Below, piece after piece: positions 13,952 to 22,328 of a DNA stretch of 64,000 nt (positions are counted from its first letter, which is position 1; every line of letters starts with the position of its first letter). Under the pieces are notes generated by a model. The model made no database searches, was not told the origin of the DNA, and saw only the letters and a list, made by a program, of their open reading frames with translations. Origin of the DNA: Leucobacter tenebrionis (lineage in GTDB: Bacteria > Actinomycetota > Actinomycetes > Actinomycetales > Microbacteriaceae); NCBI RefSeq assembly GCF_019884725.1, contig NZ_CP082322.1, positions 2,728,001 through 2,792,000 of the forward strand. Direction: 5' to 3'. Position numbers and translations under genes: made by a program.

Positions 13952-15388
13952 TCAGTCGCGACGCGGCTCTATCCGAATGAGGTCAGGGTCGAACTTCACG
14001 TGACCAGGCGCGATGGGCTCGATGGTCACCGTCACCAGCTCGTCCACGAGCATCCGGCGGCGGTCCACGTCCAGCTCCTTCCACTTCGACTCGACGACCT
14101 CGCGGCGCTCCGCGGTGCCGACCGGCTCGTCCACGTCCGCGAGCAACTTCGCCGCCGCCGACACCGAGCGGTCGAGCAGCTCCGCGTCGATCTCGTCGAT
14201 GCGGGCCTTCACGTCGTTGATCGCCGCGGTGATCTCCAGCACGGGCTGGTGGATGTCCCGCAGCAGCGGGCTCAGTTCCTTGACACGCTCGACCAGGGCG
14301 TTCCGCTCGGTCAGCAGCTCCTCGCGGTCCGGCCCAGCGTCATCCTGCGGCATCACGAGGTCGTGCACGTCCGCCGAGGACAGCCGGGTGAGCACCGCCT
14401 CGGTGACCATCGCATCGACGGGCTCCCGTTGGCGGGTGAGGTGGAACTGCTCGCCGCAGCGGTACGTCGGCTGCTTGCGGCTGTTCGTCCCCGAGACAAG
14501 CGTCGCGCCGCACCTCCCGCACAGGCCGATCGAGGACAGAAGGTACTTCGGCTGGTTGCCCTGCCTCGCCGACCTCCGCACGTTGTCCTCCAGCTTCGCC
14601 ACCGCGGCCCGCCACGTCTGCTCGCTGACGATGGGCGGGAACGCCCCGCCCTGCACCGGGTACAGCTCGCCCGAGGCGTAGTGCTTGATGTAGCCAGCGT
14701 AGAGCGGGTTCGCCAGCAAGTACCGCACGGCATCGACGGAGAACGCCTGTCCGCGCGCGGTGACGTGCCCGGCACTGTTCAGGTCCTCGCGGATGCGCCG
14801 GATCGACAGCGCCGGTTCACCGAGGAACGCGTCGAATGCCCGCCGAACGGCCTCGGCCTCCTCGGGGATCAGCTCGCCATCTCGCGTCCAGCCGAACGCC
14901 TTCCAGGTGGACGCCGGGATGCCTTCGGCCCGGCGTCGCTCGTTCGACCTGATCTGACGCTCGGCCTTGCGTCGCGCCTCGAACCGGGCAAGGGCGGCGA
15001 GCATCGTCGCGCGGAACTCCCCGTCCGCCGTCGAGAGGTCGATCTCGCCGTCAACGGTGACGACGCGGAGGCCGAGGTCGATCAGGGTGTTGAGGTCCTT
15101 CGTGCTGCGCAGGAGACGGTCCATATCCACCGCGACGACCATCGAGAACCGGCCCGCTCGGGCGTCCTCCAGCATCTCGGCCCAACGTGTGCCAGCGCGG
15201 CGCTTCTTCGTCGCCGACACCGCGTTGTCCTCGTAGACCTCGACGACCTGCCAGTCCTTGGCCTCGGCCAGCGCCCTGATCTTCTTCAGCTGCGTGTCTA
15301 CCGTCCAGCGGTCGCCCTTGCGGTCCATGGAGGCACGGACGTACGCCGCGACCTCGTTCGTCCCCCTCAGCGGTACCAGATCGACCAT
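13952..15388 (-). CDS. Large serine recombinase (integrase) of the element
   Basis: A 478-aa protein. The resolvase-type catalytic domain has Ser20 in AAYVRASMDRKG and VVAVDMDRLLRS; the ELTTADGEF-like segment is present as DLSTADGEFRATMLAALARFEARRKAERQ. A recombinase domain follows (PEEAEAVRRAFDAFLGE...LNSAGH...VRYLLANPLYAGY), then a zinc ribbon CGRCGATL...YRCG (about 300-335) and a C-terminal coiled coil (about 370-445). This is the standard large serine integrase layout. It lies next to the right attachment site, 20 bp away. Such enzymes integrate without help and need a directionality factor for excision; a small protein of the element may provide it. Confidence 0.93.
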   Translation of the reverse strand: MVDLVPLRGTNEVAAYVRASMDRKGDRWTVDTQLKKIRALAEAKDWQVVEVYEDNAVSATKKRRAGTRWAEMLEDARAGRFSMVVAVDMDRLLRSTKDLNTLIDLGLRVVTVDGEIDLSTADGEFRATMLAALARFEARRKAERQIRSNERRRAEGIPASTWKAFGWTRDGELIPEEAEAVRRAFDAFLGEPALSIRRIREDLNSAGHVTARGQAFSVDAVRYLLANPLYAGYIKHYASGELYPVQGGAFPPIVSEQTWRAAVAKLEDNVRRSARQGNQPKYLLSSIGLCGRCGATLVSGTNSRKQPTYRCGEQFHLTRQREPVDAMVTEAVLTRLSSADVHDLVMPQDDAGPDREELLTERNALVERVKELSPLLRDIHQPVLEITAAINDVKARIDEIDAELLDRSVSAAAKLLADVDEPVGTAERREVVESKWKELDVDRRRMLVDELVTVTIEPIAPGHVKFDPDLIRIEPRRD

Positions 15389-15407
15389 GTCACGAAGCTT
15401 ACGTGAA

Positions 15408-15445
15408 CGGGTGTCACAACCTCAACATGCGTTAGCGCATGTCGA
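15408..15445. repeat. Right attachment site of the integrated element
   Basis: Includes the inverted half-site 15408-15429 and the 13-bp core TAGCGCATGTCGA (15433-15445). Joining this inner half-site to the left inner one gives a near-palindromic 50-bp attP whose dyad centre is the TA at 15433-15434. Confidence 0.82.
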
Positions 15446-15683
15446 CCACGCCCGTGCCGACCTCGATGCGCTTCGTGCGGGCGGCCATGGCGGTGAGCAG
15501 CGGGATCGGCGAGGCCGCTTGACGGGCGAAGTGGTGCACGCGCATGTAGGCGCCGTTCACGCCGAGCTCGTCGGCTCCCTCGGCCAGCTCGATGGTCTGG
15601 TGCAGCATGTCCCCGGCGGAGCGCACCCGTGATCCGGGCACGGGGCCGTAATGCCCGAAGGATAGGAATCCGAAAGCTCTCAT
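15432..15683 (-). pseudogene. LLM-class flavin-dependent oxidoreductase, N-terminal part
   Basis: 83 codons that start MRAFGFLSFGHYGPVPG and end in a stop made by element DNA (ATGCGC-TAA). This is the first part of the luciferase-like barrel (FLSFGHYG, then ELGVNGAYMRVHHF, then RIEVGTGVVDMR). The frame continues into the C-terminal part at 9113 once the element is removed. The gene keeps its own promoter side, so the short peptide may still be made. Confidence 0.9.
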
Positions 15684-15743
15684 GGCGGATGCAACGCGAG
15701 GCAGGCAGTCGTATTCCCGCGGCTGTGCGACGGGGAACGGATG

Positions 15744-15783
15744 TCAAGCTTCCTTGACTTTGATGTAAAGGAAACTGTACATT
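15744..15783 (+). promoter_or_regulatory. Promoter of the CPBP gene with dyads; leaderless start
   Basis: -35 TTGACT (15754-15759), 18-bp spacer, -10 TACATT (15778-15783). The ATG follows 6 nt later with no Shine-Dalgarno, so the mRNA is probably leaderless. Dyads TCAAG/CTTGA (15744-15757) and TTCCTT/AAGGAA (15750-15773) flank the -35 box and may bind a repressor. Confidence 0.55.
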
Positions 15784-15789
15784 CAGACC

Positions 15790-16512
15790 ATGTCCACGAC
15801 GAACCCCGCCCCAGCGTCCAACGATTCCCCGCCCCGTACGCCGATGCTGCGCCTGCTCGGAGTTCTCGCCGTCCGGCCCGTGCTCGTGCTCGCCCTCGGC
15901 CTGATCCTCGTCGCCGCGAACCTGTCCCTGATCTATGCCAACGCCCTGGTCGTCGTCATCGACATCGCGGCGCTCGCCGCAGTCGGTCTCGCGATGCGCG
16001 CCGAAGGCCGCGGCCTCCTCGATCTGTTCCGCCCCTGGCGATGGGTGGACCTGGCCTGGGGAGCGCTCATGCTGATCATCCTGCTGGTCGGATTCCTCGC
16101 CTCGAACTTCGTCGCCAACCTCATCGTCTACGGCGGTGCGCCGCCGATCCCGACCGGCGCCCCGAGCGTTCCGCTGTGGGTGGGGATCGTCGCGGTGCTC
16201 ATCGCCCCGCTCACGATCGCCCTGGCCGAGGAGGCGGTCTACCGCGGTTACGCGCAGCCCCGGCTCGCGGGTCGCATCGACACCGCCCTCGCGCTCATCG
16301 TCGTCGCGATCGTCTTCGGGATCCAGCACATCGGATTCGCGCTCTCCTCGCCGGCCGATGTCGCGGCAAAGGTGCTCACGACGCTCTTCGCGGGTCTCAT
16401 CCTCGGGGCGCTGATGCTCTGGATGCGTCGGATCACCCCGCTCGTGCTCGCCCACTGGGGGCTCGACCTGCTGCTCCTGGGCCTCCCGACGCTGATGCTC
16501 GCGCTGGCCTGA
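15790..16512 (+). CDS. CPBP-family intramembrane metalloprotease
   Basis: A 240-aa protein with about seven hydrophobic segments. The CPBP (Abi/CAAX-like) motifs are present: EEAVYRGYAQPRL (Glu-Glu and Arg), then FGIQHIGF, then AHWGLDLLLLG with the second His. Family members cleave prenylated or signal peptides within the membrane, or protect against self-made bacteriocins. It is the first gene after the disrupted LLM gene, divergent from it, and it is followed 165 nt later by an ABC transporter operon. No bacteriocin precursor was found nearby. Confidence 0.88.
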   Translation: MSTTNPAPASNDSPPRTPMLRLLGVLAVRPVLVLALGLILVAANLSLIYANALVVVIDIAALAAVGLAMRAEGRGLLDLFRPWRWVDLAWGALMLIILLVGFLASNFVANLIVYGGAPPIPTGAPSVPLWVGIVAVLIAPLTIALAEEAVYRGYAQPRLAGRIDTALALIVVAIVFGIQHIGFALSSPADVAAKVLTTLFAGLILGALMLWMRRITPLVLAHWGLDLLLLGLPTLMLALA

Positions 16513-16598
16513 CGCCGAGCCGGGCCCGGGCCCGAGCCTATCCCGGGTCCGACCCATTCCGGCTCCGACCCATCCCGGGCCCCGCCCGGCGCACCAGC

Positions 16599-16633
16599 GC
16601 GAACGGTACCCCGGGACCATGCGGACGGTACCC
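16599..16633. repeat. Two direct 13-bp repeats, 22 bp apart, upstream of the ABC operon
   Basis: GCG(A/G)ACGGTACCC occurs at 16599-16611 and 16621-16633. A 22-bp distance puts both on the same face of the helix, as for a regulator that binds in tandem. A TAGCTT -10-like box at 16665-16670 precedes the ATG by 7 nt. Confidence 0.5.
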
Positions 16634-16677
16634 GAGGGCGATCCGCGATCCCGCACCTCGCCCGTAGCTTCGTGAGC

Positions 16678-17454
16678 ATGGAGATTCAAACGAGCGATAT
16701 CGGGCTGGTGGCGCGCGTCGCGCACCTGGGCAAGCACTACGGCGAGGGGCCGCAGCGGGTCACCGCACTCGACGACGTGTCGATCGGCATCAGACGCGGT
16801 CAGTTCACGGCGATCATGGGGCCGTCGGGATCGGGCAAATCGACTCTCATGCACGTGATGGCCGGCCTCGACACCCCCAGCGAGGGGCGGGTCTGGCTCG
16901 GCGACGACGAGATCAGCGGCCTCGGCGACGCGGCGCTGACGAAGCTGCGGAGACGCCGGATCGGCTTCGTGTTCCAGTCGTTCAACCTCGTGCCCACGCT
17001 CGACGTGATGGGCAACCTGCGGCTGCCGTTCGAACTCGACGGGCGCCGCCCGAACGCCGAGGAGCAGCACCGCATCGGCGCGCTCGTCGAGACGCTGGGG
17101 CTCGCCGACCGGCTCAAGCACCGCCCGCACGAACTGTCGGGCGGTCAGCAGCAGCGGGTCGCGATCGCGCGGGCGCTCGCCACGCAGCCCGACGTGATCT
17201 TCGCCGACGAGCCCACCGGCGCACTCGACTCCCGCACGGGGCGCGAGGTGCTCGGGCTGCTGCGATCCGCCACCCGCACGGCCGGCCAGTCCATCGCGAT
17301 GGTCACGCACGACCCGGTCGCGGCGAGCCACGCCGACCGCATCCTGTTCCTCGCCGACGGACGCATCGTCGCCGACCGCGGCGCCATGAGCGCCGAGCAG
17401 ATCTCGGAGACGATGCTGAACCTCGAGACGGTCGTGTCGGGGGCGGCGGCGTGA
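16678..17454 (+). CDS. ABC transporter ATP-binding protein (MacB/LolD type)
   Basis: A 258-aa protein from the ATG at 16678 (a GTG at 16672 is the alternative). Walker A GPSGSGKST, Q-loop VFQSFNLVP, signature LSGGQQQRVAIARAL, Walker B VIFADEPTGALD, and the switch His in MVTHDP. This is the subfamily that works with FtsX-type permeases in peptide, lipoprotein or antibiotic extrusion (mechanotransmission). The permease gene starts in the stop of this one (GTGA). Repeats upstream suggest dedicated control, but no regulator gene is adjacent. Confidence 0.92.
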   Translation: MEIQTSDIGLVARVAHLGKHYGEGPQRVTALDDVSIGIRRGQFTAIMGPSGSGKSTLMHVMAGLDTPSEGRVWLGDDEISGLGDAALTKLRRRRIGFVFQSFNLVPTLDVMGNLRLPFELDGRRPNAEEQHRIGALVETLGLADRLKHRPHELSGGQQQRVAIARALATQPDVIFADEPTGALDSRTGREVLGLLRSATRTAGQSIAMVTHDPVAASHADRILFLADGRIVADRGAMSAEQISETMLNLETVVSGAAA

Positions 17455-18839
17455 GCGGCAGGATCCGGGAGCACGCCTCCACCATCGTCGTCTCGGCGCT
17501 GTCGTCGCTGTTCGCGGTGACGCTGATCCTGTTCACCGGGATCCTCACCGCCGCCATCGACCCCGCCGTGATCGAGGGGAGCGGCATGTTCCGGCTCGTG
17601 CTGATCATGGTGGCCGCCATCTTCATCTTGATCGCGCTCTACGTCGGAGCGATCGTCACGGCGAACACCTTCTCGACCATCATCGCCGGCCGCACCCGCA
17701 CGATCGCGCTGCTGCGGCTCATTGGCGCGACCTCGGCCCGCGTGAGGGCGCGGGTCGCGGGGGAGGGACTCGTGATGGGGTTGCTCGGGGCTGTTCTCGG
17801 GTTCGGGATCGCCGAAGCGCTGTGCGCGGCGGCCGTGGCCTGGGGGCCGGAGCTCGGCTGGCTGCCCGCGGGGCGCGACTACCCCCTGTTCGATCCGCTG
17901 ACCCTCATCGCGGTCGCGATCGTCGCGCTCACCACGTGGGCCGCGGCGTGGTCGGGATCGCGGCGCGTGGGCAGGGTCTCGCCGATCGCGGCGACCGGCG
18001 CGGCCGTCGAACTGCCCGCGGAGCGATCCCGTCGCCGGCCGGCGCGCACGGTGTGGGCCATGATCCTGCTCATCATCGGAGCCGCGCTGCTCGCGATCGG
18101 CATCGCTCTCGGCCTCGTCACGCCGCTCGCGCTCTTCATCGCGTTCTTCGGCGGCCTCTTCTCGTTCACCGGCATCGCCCTCGGAGCGCACCTCATCATG
18201 CCGCCGCTGCTGCGGCTCTCCGGCCGCGCGCTCGGCTCCGGCCCGTCCGGTCGCCTGGCCGCAGCGAACGCGGTGCGCTTCCCCGAGCGCAGCGCGCGCT
18301 CGACCATCGGCCTCGTGATCGGCGTGACGCTCGTCACGATGTTCGCGGTCGCACTCGCGAGCTACGAGACGATGACGCTGCAGGCGTTCGAGAACGACCC
18401 CTCGCTGCGGGAGGAGCTCGCGGGCACCCTCGCCGTCACCACCGCGGTCTTCACCGGCCTCGTCGGATTCTCGGCGGTCATCGCCGCGGTCGGGCTCGTG
18501 AATACGCTCTCGCTCAGCGTGCTGCAGCGCACCCGCGAACTCGGGCTGCTGCGCGCGCTCGGCTTCACCGGGGCGCAGGTGCGCCGCATGGTGCTCGCCG
18601 AGAGCGCGCAGATGACGCTCACTGCGCTCGTCTTCGGGCTCGTGCTCGGCGTCTTCTACGGCTGGACCGCGGCTGTGACCCTGCTCGGTTCCCAGTCGGG
18701 CATGATGGCTCCGACGATTCCCTGGCCGATCATCGGCGGCGTCGCGGTGTTCGGGATCGCGCTTGCCCTGATCGCCGCGGCCGCACCTGCGCGGCGCGCG
18801 ATCCGCGTCTCGCCCGTCGCCGCGCTCGCCGCGCAGTGA
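17451..18839 (+). CDS. ABC transporter permease with FtsX-like domains
   Basis: A 462-aa protein that starts at the GTG overlapping the ATPase stop. It has about eight hydrophobic segments in two FtsX-type halves (roughly 15-185 and 210-455). The hallmark coupling motif RTRTIALLRLIGATSARVR is seen in half 1 and RTRELGLLRALGFTGAQVRRM in half 2. Half 1 is short and lacks the large periplasmic domain of MacB, as in the actinobacterial YknZ-like two-half permeases. Substrate unknown; a role in export or in resistance to peptides is the usual inference. Confidence 0.88.
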   Translation: MSGRIREHASTIVVSALSSLFAVTLILFTGILTAAIDPAVIEGSGMFRLVLIMVAAIFILIALYVGAIVTANTFSTIIAGRTRTIALLRLIGATSARVRARVAGEGLVMGLLGAVLGFGIAEALCAAAVAWGPELGWLPAGRDYPLFDPLTLIAVAIVALTTWAAAWSGSRRVGRVSPIAATGAAVELPAERSRRRPARTVWAMILLIIGAALLAIGIALGLVTPLALFIAFFGGLFSFTGIALGAHLIMPPLLRLSGRALGSGPSGRLAAANAVRFPERSARSTIGLVIGVTLVTMFAVALASYETMTLQAFENDPSLREELAGTLAVTTAVFTGLVGFSAVIAAVGLVNTLSLSVLQRTRELGLLRALGFTGAQVRRMVLAESAQMTLTALVFGLVLGVFYGWTAAVTLLGSQSGMMAPTIPWPIIGGVAVFGIALALIAAAAPARRAIRVSPVAALAAQ

Positions 18840-18921
18840 GCGCTGCTGCGCGCGGGAGAGCGCGGGAGAGCGGCGAGCGGCGTCTCCCGAGAATGTCAGA
18901 GGCCCCGAGTAGGCTGAAGCC

Positions 18922-20499
18922 ATGACCGTTGTGATTGATCCTGCATTCGATCCCGTCCCTTCTCTCTCCCACGCGCCCAGCGTGAGCGTGTCGCCCCAGG
19001 CGCCGGCCGATACCGGCGCCCTGGCTGTATTCGTGCCCTCCGAGGGCGAGCTGCCCGAGGGCGTCGCCGAGATCGGCAGGGACGCGCTCGCCGCAGCCGG
19101 CTTCACCGGCGGCGAGAACCAGACGCTGCTGCTGCCGGGCACTCCGCTGCGGGTGCTGGTCGGCACGGGAAAGGCGGGCATCGATTCCGACGCCCGTCTG
19201 CGCGACGCCGTCGCGGCGTTCACCCGCGCGGCTCGGGAGGAGGCGCGGATCGCGGTCGACCTCTCGGGGTTGCTCGCGTCGGGCGACTGGGACGTCGAGG
19301 TGGCCGTGCAGGCCGCGATCGAGGGCGCTGTGCTCGCCCGCTACCGCTATGACGCTCTGAAGAGCGACCCCAAGACGGTGGCGCTCGAGGAGCTCATGCT
19401 GCAGATCGGCGACGGGCACGGCGACGACGCATCCGGCGATATCGAGCGGGGCGTCGAGCGCGGCCTGATCCTCGCCCGCACCGCAGCGATCTCCCGCGAC
19501 CTGGCCAACACCCCGCCGCGCCACCTCAGCGCGGTCAAGTTCGCCGAGGTGGTCGAGCGCCTCGCGCCCGACTTCGGACTCGAGGTCGAAGTCTTCGATC
19601 GCGAGGCGCTCATGCGGCTCGGCACGGGCGGCCTGCTCGGCGTCAACGCCGGCAGCGTCGAAGAGCCGCGCATGATCAAGGTCTCATACCGCCCTGAAGG
19701 CACCGCTCTCGCGGACGCGGAGGCGCACCTCGCGCTCATCGGCAAGGGCATCATGTACGACTCGGGCGGCATCAGCCTGAAGCCGTCCAACGCCATGCAC
19801 GCGGCCATGAAGTTCGACATGATGGGCGCCGCGGCCGTGTTCGCGTCCATGACGGCCCTGCGCGACCTCGGGGCGAGCACCGCGGTCACCGGCTGGCTCA
19901 TGTGCACCGACAACATGCCGTCGGGCAGCGCCACCAAGCTCGGCGACGTGCTCACCATGCGCGGCGGCAAGACCGTCGAGGTGAAGAACACCGATGCCGA
20001 GGGCCGTCTCGTGATGGCCGACGGCCTCGTGCTCGCGACCGAAGAGCAGCGCAGGCCCGACGCCATCGTCGACATCGCCACGCTCACCGGCGCCGCGATG
20101 ATGGCGCTCGGCACGCGCACCGCCGCGATGCTCGCGAACAACGATTCGGTCGCAGAGCAGCTGCAGGCCGCCGCTGACGCGACCGACGAGAACATCTGGC
20201 GTTTCCCGCTCGACCACCGCTACCGCGACCAGCTCAAGTCGAACGTCGCCGACCTCTCGAACATCGGCGGCCAGTACGCCGGGGTGATCCTCGCCGCACT
20301 CTTCCTCAACGAGTTCGTCGACGGCCTGCCCTGGGGCCACCTCGACATCGCCGGCACCATGCAGTCCGAGAGCGACGACCTGTGGCGCTCGGTCGGCTCG
20401 ACAGGTTTCGGCGCGCGTCTGCTCGCGGAGTTCGCCGCCGGCTTCGAGAAGCCCGAGGCCGACACCGACACCGATGGAACGGCTGCCGACGATGAGTGA
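18922..20499 (+). CDS. pepA: Leucyl aminopeptidase (M17 family)
   Basis: A 525-aa protein with the M17 two-domain layout: a variable N-terminal alpha/beta domain (about 1-180) and a catalytic C-terminal domain. The metal and catalytic residues are in LIGKGIMYDSGGISLKP, AAMKFDMMGAAAV and the signature NTDAEGRLVMADGL. It removes N-terminal residues from peptides in the cytosol with two metal ions, and in some bacteria it also binds DNA. The ATG at 18922 follows a TAGGCT -10-like box by about 7 nt, so the mRNA may be leaderless. The 3' end overlaps an M18 aminopeptidase gene by 8 nt, a pairing that suggests shared peptide turnover. Confidence 0.95.
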   Translation: MTVVIDPAFDPVPSLSHAPSVSVSPQAPADTGALAVFVPSEGELPEGVAEIGRDALAAAGFTGGENQTLLLPGTPLRVLVGTGKAGIDSDARLRDAVAAFTRAAREEARIAVDLSGLLASGDWDVEVAVQAAIEGAVLARYRYDALKSDPKTVALEELMLQIGDGHGDDASGDIERGVERGLILARTAAISRDLANTPPRHLSAVKFAEVVERLAPDFGLEVEVFDREALMRLGTGGLLGVNAGSVEEPRMIKVSYRPEGTALADAEAHLALIGKGIMYDSGGISLKPSNAMHAAMKFDMMGAAAVFASMTALRDLGASTAVTGWLMCTDNMPSGSATKLGDVLTMRGGKTVEVKNTDAEGRLVMADGLVLATEEQRRPDAIVDIATLTGAAMMALGTRTAAMLANNDSVAEQLQAAADATDENIWRFPLDHRYRDQLKSNVADLSNIGGQYAGVILAALFLNEFVDGLPWGHLDIAGTMQSESDDLWRSVGSTGFGARLLAEFAAGFEKPEADTDTDGTAADDE

Positions 20500-21862
20500 C
20501 ACCGCGGCCTCCGCCTCTCGGCGCTCTCGACGGGGCGGTCGCTCCTCGCGCGCTCCTCAGAACCTGCTCAAGGATCGCGACGCCTACATCGACTACCTCT
20601 CCGAGTTCATCGCCGAGGCGCCGTCGTCGTATCACGCGGCGACGGCCCTCGCGAAGGCGCTCGAAGGAGCGGAGTTCGTGGCGCACGACGAGGCCGAGGC
20701 CTGGGAGGCGGTGACCGACGGATCGCGTGGCTTCGTGCTCCGCGACGGCGCTCTGATCGCGTGGCGGGCCGGCAAGAAGGTCACCGCTGACAGTCCGGTG
20801 CGCGTGCTCGGGTGTCACACCGATTCGCCGGGTTTCTCGGTGAAGCCGCAGCCCGACTTCACGGCCCACGGCTGGAGCCAGGTGGGCGTCGAGGTCTACG
20901 GCGGCCCGCTGCTCAACTCCTGGCTCGACCGCGACCTGGAGTTCGCCGGTCGGGTGGTCACTCGCGAGGGCGTCGAGCACCTGGCGCGCACGGGCGCGGT
21001 GGCCCGTATCCCACAGCTCGCGATCCATCTCGACCGCGAGGCCAACTCGGGTCTCACTCTCGACCGGCAGCGGCACACGCAGCCCGTGATCGGGCTCACC
21101 CCCGTCGGCGGGGCGGAGGAGAGGGCCCCGTCGGTGCTCGCGCTCCTCGCGGACGCAGTGGGGGTGCGGGTCGATGAGATCGCCGCAGCCGACGTGCGCC
21201 TGCATGACACGCAGCCCCCGGCCCGCATCGGCGTGCACGGCGAGCTCTACGCTTCGCCTCGGCTCGACAACCTCAGTTCGACGGTCGCCGGCCTCGTCGC
21301 CCTGCTCGCCACGGAACCGGCGGCGGGCACCATCGCGGTGCTCGCGGCGTTCGACCACGAGGAGCTCGGCTCCGAGACGCGCTCGGGAGCCTGCGGGCCG
21401 TTCCTCGAGGAGGTGCTGGGCAGGATCCGCGCGGGCCTTGACGCCTCGGTCGATGATTCGGCTCGGGCCCTTGCCCGATCGTGGTGCCTGTCGGCGGATG
21501 CGGGGCACTCGGTGCACCCGAACTATCCCGAGAAGCACGACCCCCGAGTGCAGCCGCTCGCGGGGCGAGGGCCGATGCTGAAGGTGAATGCCAACCAGCG
21601 TTACGCTAGCGACGCTCACGGTGCTGCGCTGTGGTTGCGCGTGTGCGAGGCGGCCGGGGTGCAGACCCAGGAGTTCGTGTCGAACAACACGTCTCCGTGC
21701 GGATCCACGATCGGGCCGCTCACGGCGACGCGCCTCGGTATTCGCACCGTCGATGTCGGAGTGCCGCTGCTGTCGATGCACTCGGCGCGCGAGCTCGCGC
21801 ACGTCGACGACCTGCACGGACTCGCCCGGGCGACTGGCGCGTTTTTCGCGGCCCTGTCATAA
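20492..21862 (+). CDS. M18-family aminopeptidase
   Basis: A 456-aa protein from the ATG at 20492. A start 18 nt earlier is possible but lies deeper in pepA. Motifs of the M18 (aspartyl aminopeptidase/DNPEP) family: GCHTDSPGFSVKP, AFDHEELGS, SADAGHSVHPNYPEKHD and the C-terminal PCGSTIGP. The first 25 residues are Arg/Ser-rich and probably disordered. It acts as a large cytosolic complex that cleaves acidic or other N-terminal residues. Coupled to pepA by an 8-bp overlap. Confidence 0.92.
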   Translation: MSDTAASASRRSRRGGRSSRAPQNLLKDRDAYIDYLSEFIAEAPSSYHAATALAKALEGAEFVAHDEAEAWEAVTDGSRGFVLRDGALIAWRAGKKVTADSPVRVLGCHTDSPGFSVKPQPDFTAHGWSQVGVEVYGGPLLNSWLDRDLEFAGRVVTREGVEHLARTGAVARIPQLAIHLDREANSGLTLDRQRHTQPVIGLTPVGGAEERAPSVLALLADAVGVRVDEIAAADVRLHDTQPPARIGVHGELYASPRLDNLSSTVAGLVALLATEPAAGTIAVLAAFDHEELGSETRSGACGPFLEEVLGRIRAGLDASVDDSARALARSWCLSADAGHSVHPNYPEKHDPRVQPLAGRGPMLKVNANQRYASDAHGAALWLRVCEAAGVQTQEFVSNNTSPCGSTIGPLTATRLGIRTVDVGVPLLSMHSARELAHVDDLHGLARATGAFFAALS

Positions 21863-21890
21863 TCCGGCTCACGTTCGCTAGGATCGTGCT

Positions 21891-22175
21891 ATGAGTGAGA
21901 TGCAGCAGTCGGGACACAGCGGCGTCGCCCTCTCGCACAATGCTCTGATGCCGAGTGTGCAGCGAATCGGGCAACGCGACATCGAGATCACCTACCTGGG
22001 CACGAATGCGGCCGGGCAGCCGACGTGGATCATGTGGAACGCGTCGGAGCCGTACCTCATCGGCATGCTGTCGAGGGGCAAGATGGGGTACCACTTCGAA
22101 CAGCGCACCAGCTCGGGCGTCATGCTGCACGAGAACATCTCGCTCAGCAGGGTGCAGCGAGCGCTCGGCGGGTGA
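21891..22175 (+). CDS. Small conserved protein of unknown function
   Basis: A 94-aa protein that starts at the ATG at 21891, 28 nt after the M18 gene. The AGGATCGTGCT stretch before it looks like a -10/ribosome site mix, and the start is not certain. The sequence is rich in beta-type segments (RDIEITYLGTNAAGQPTWIMW). No signal peptide, TM or known catalytic motif is seen. I do not recognise the family. The position next to two aminopeptidases does not suggest a job. Confidence 0.65.
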   Translation: MSEMQQSGHSGVALSHNALMPSVQRIGQRDIEITYLGTNAAGQPTWIMWNASEPYLIGMLSRGKMGYHFEQRTSSGVMLHENISLSRVQRALGG

Positions 22176-22201
22176 GCGGCCCCCGTCTGCTGCTCAGCAT
22201 C

Positions 22202-22245
22202 GAACGGCTCCCGGCGCGGCGTTCTCGCCCGTCTGGGAGCCGTTC
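22202..22245 (+). terminator. Stem-loop after the aminopeptidase operon
   Basis: GAACGGCTCCC (22202-22212) is perfectly complementary to 22235-22245 (11 bp). There is no strong T run. Likely ends transcription from the pepA group. Confidence 0.5.
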
Positions 22246-22328
22246 TGCGTGTGCGGCGCGCTGGTCTGATTCGAGGCGCGCTCCGGCGCTCCGGCTGCCC
22301 TGACGGCCGGTCGTTCTGCCGGTCGCGA

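Larger units (their letters stand above)
9106..15445 (-). mobile_element. Integrative mobilizable element with serine integrase, CRESS-like Rep and relaxase
   Basis: 6,327 bp from repeat to repeat. All genes read leftward: integrase, two or three small proteins, Rep, MobC-like protein, relaxase and a MobB-like membrane protein. The element lies inside an LLM oxidoreductase gene, and excision at the 13-bp repeat would restore that gene exactly. There are no type IV secretion genes, so it would need a helper for transfer. No cargo genes (resistance, defence or metabolism) are recognisable. Its own Rep suggests it replicates as a circle after excision. Confidence 0.88.

Noticed and set aside
17145-19223. 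A 692-codon antisense frame across the ABC operon
   Set aside because: Same reason: opposite to two clear genes, composition Arg/Asp/Glu-rich without a fold.
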